A DNA stretch of 6,791 nt from Candidatus Rhabdochlamydia sp. (GTDB taxonomy: Bacteria > Chlamydiota > Chlamydiia > Chlamydiales > Rhabdochlamydiaceae). The translations under genes were made by a program, and so were the position numbers. Below are positions 6,196 to 6,791 of the stretch, piece by piece. The stretch covers positions 1 to 6,791 of the forward strand of contig JASHWX010000098.1 of assembly GCA_030043815.1 (NCBI GenBank), read 5' to 3'. Position 1 is the stretch's first letter. The number at the start of each line of letters is the position of its first letter. The notes below the pieces were generated by a model. That model ran no database searches, had not been told where the DNA came from, and saw nothing but the letters and a program-made list of their open reading frames with translations.

Positions 6196-6791
6196 TGATG
6201 ACACCTTCATGGAGAAATATTCTCCGGCAGAATTTCACCGATTGGAAAGCCCTTCTCTCTTATTTGCATCTCGAAGATCATGAAGGCGTTCTACGCAACC
6301 CCAAATTCTCATTAAATTTACCCACCCGACTTGCCAGCAAAATTGAAAAAGGCAATTGGCAAGACCCGATCTTGCGGCAATTTTTGCCCACGGTGGAAGA
6401 ACTCCGATCAAAACCCTTATTCGTCTTAGACCCCGTATCCGATGCTTGCTTTCAAAAGAAGCCCAAGCTCCTCCATAAATATCACGGACGCGCTCTTCTG
6501 CTATGCACCAGCGCCTGTGCGATGCATTGCCGCTTTTGCTTCCGCCAGCATTTTGATTACGAAATATCGGATAAGCTCTTCGAAGAAGAGATCGCCACGA
6601 TTGCCGCTGAGCCCACCTTATCGGAAATCATCTTGAGCGGCGGAGACCCCCTTTCTTTGAGCGATGGGCAATTGCGCCATATCCTCACAGCCCTAGACGC
6701 AATTCCCCATGTCAAACGGATCCGTTTCCACACACGGTTCCCCATCGGCATCCCTGAGCGCATCGATGATCACTTTTTGCAGTTGCTCGCC
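6195..6791 (+). CDS. epmB: EF-P modification L-lysine 2,3-aminomutase EpmB (YjeK), N-terminal part
   Basis: EpmB is a radical-SAM, PLP-dependent enzyme that turns (S)-alpha-lysine into (R)-beta-lysine, which EpmA attaches to a lysine of elongation factor P; the modified factor relieves stalling at polyproline. The frame runs 199 residues to the window edge, out of about 340 in E. coli EpmB. The radical-SAM cysteine cluster CX3CX2C is C108, C112, C115 (CAMHCRFC), followed by FRQHF. The SAM-binding SGGDPL is at 148-153 and HTRFPIGIPERI at 179-190. LLHKYHGRALLL just before the cluster closely matches E. coli EpmB as I recall it, which favours EpmB over catabolic lysine aminomutase. The PLP lysine and C-terminus are outside the window. 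The start overlaps the argS stop as TAATG; a second ATG at 6198 is equally possible, and no Shine-Dalgarno is present. Confidence 0.92.
   Translation, partial: MMTPSWRNILRQNFTDWKALLSYLHLEDHEGVLRNPKFSLNLPTRLASKIEKGNWQDPILRQFLPTVEELRSKPLFVLDPVSDACFQKKPKLLHKYHGRALLLCTSACAMHCRFCFRQHFDYEISDKLFEEEIATIAAEPTLSEIILSGGDPLSLSDGQLRHILTALDAIPHVKRIRFHTRFPIGIPERIDDHFLQLLA

Noticed and set aside
5966..6283. Plus-strand frame of 105 codons spanning the argS-epmB junction
   Set aside because: It is out of frame with both genes and has low-complexity Ser/Ala/Arg composition typical of a shifted frame.

Overview
The window looks like an ordinary chromosomal housekeeping segment from a member of the Chlamydiae, more likely a chlamydia-like (environmental) lineage than a Chlamydiaceae species. 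The main evidence is gene order. A dnaQ/ExoX-type exonuclease, a TsaE ATPase and a 248-residue hypothetical protein lie together, as I recall for C. trachomatis CT536-CT537-CT538. Here an EngB GTPase sits between the first two. A leucine dehydrogenase and an arginyl-tRNA synthetase of chlamydial type lie on the other side. Base composition looks moderate (one 60-base line I counted is 40% GC, another 53%). No mobile element, CRISPR array, tRNA, rRNA or integration scar was seen.

Layout: two divergent, very compact gene strings leave a single intergenic region at 3256-3391. Leftward on the minus strand, in transcription order: a hypothetical protein (3255-2509), tsaE (2519-2061), engB (2064-1447), an ExoX-like exonuclease (1443-694) and the N-terminal 232 residues of pgk (697-1, cut by the window edge). 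Rightward on the plus strand: leucine dehydrogenase (3392-4498), argS (4495-6195) and the N-terminal 199 residues of epmB (6195 to the edge). Every junction is an overlap or a 3-base gap: three are ATGA, one is TAATG, one is an 11-base overlap. Each side is therefore probably one transcript with translational coupling.

Functionally, most genes serve translation. TsaE makes the t6A tRNA modification, EngB helps assemble the 50S subunit, ArgS charges tRNA-Arg, and EpmB makes the beta-lysine used to modify elongation factor P. Pgk (glycolysis), leucine dehydrogenase (branched-chain amino acid deamination) and the exonuclease are metabolic or DNA/RNA-handling passengers.

I found no convincing undescribed system. 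The items most worth a second look are the internally duplicated T-G-K motif in the hypothetical protein, the candidate operator dyad in the divergent promoter region, the placement of engB, and the epmB gene behind argS.
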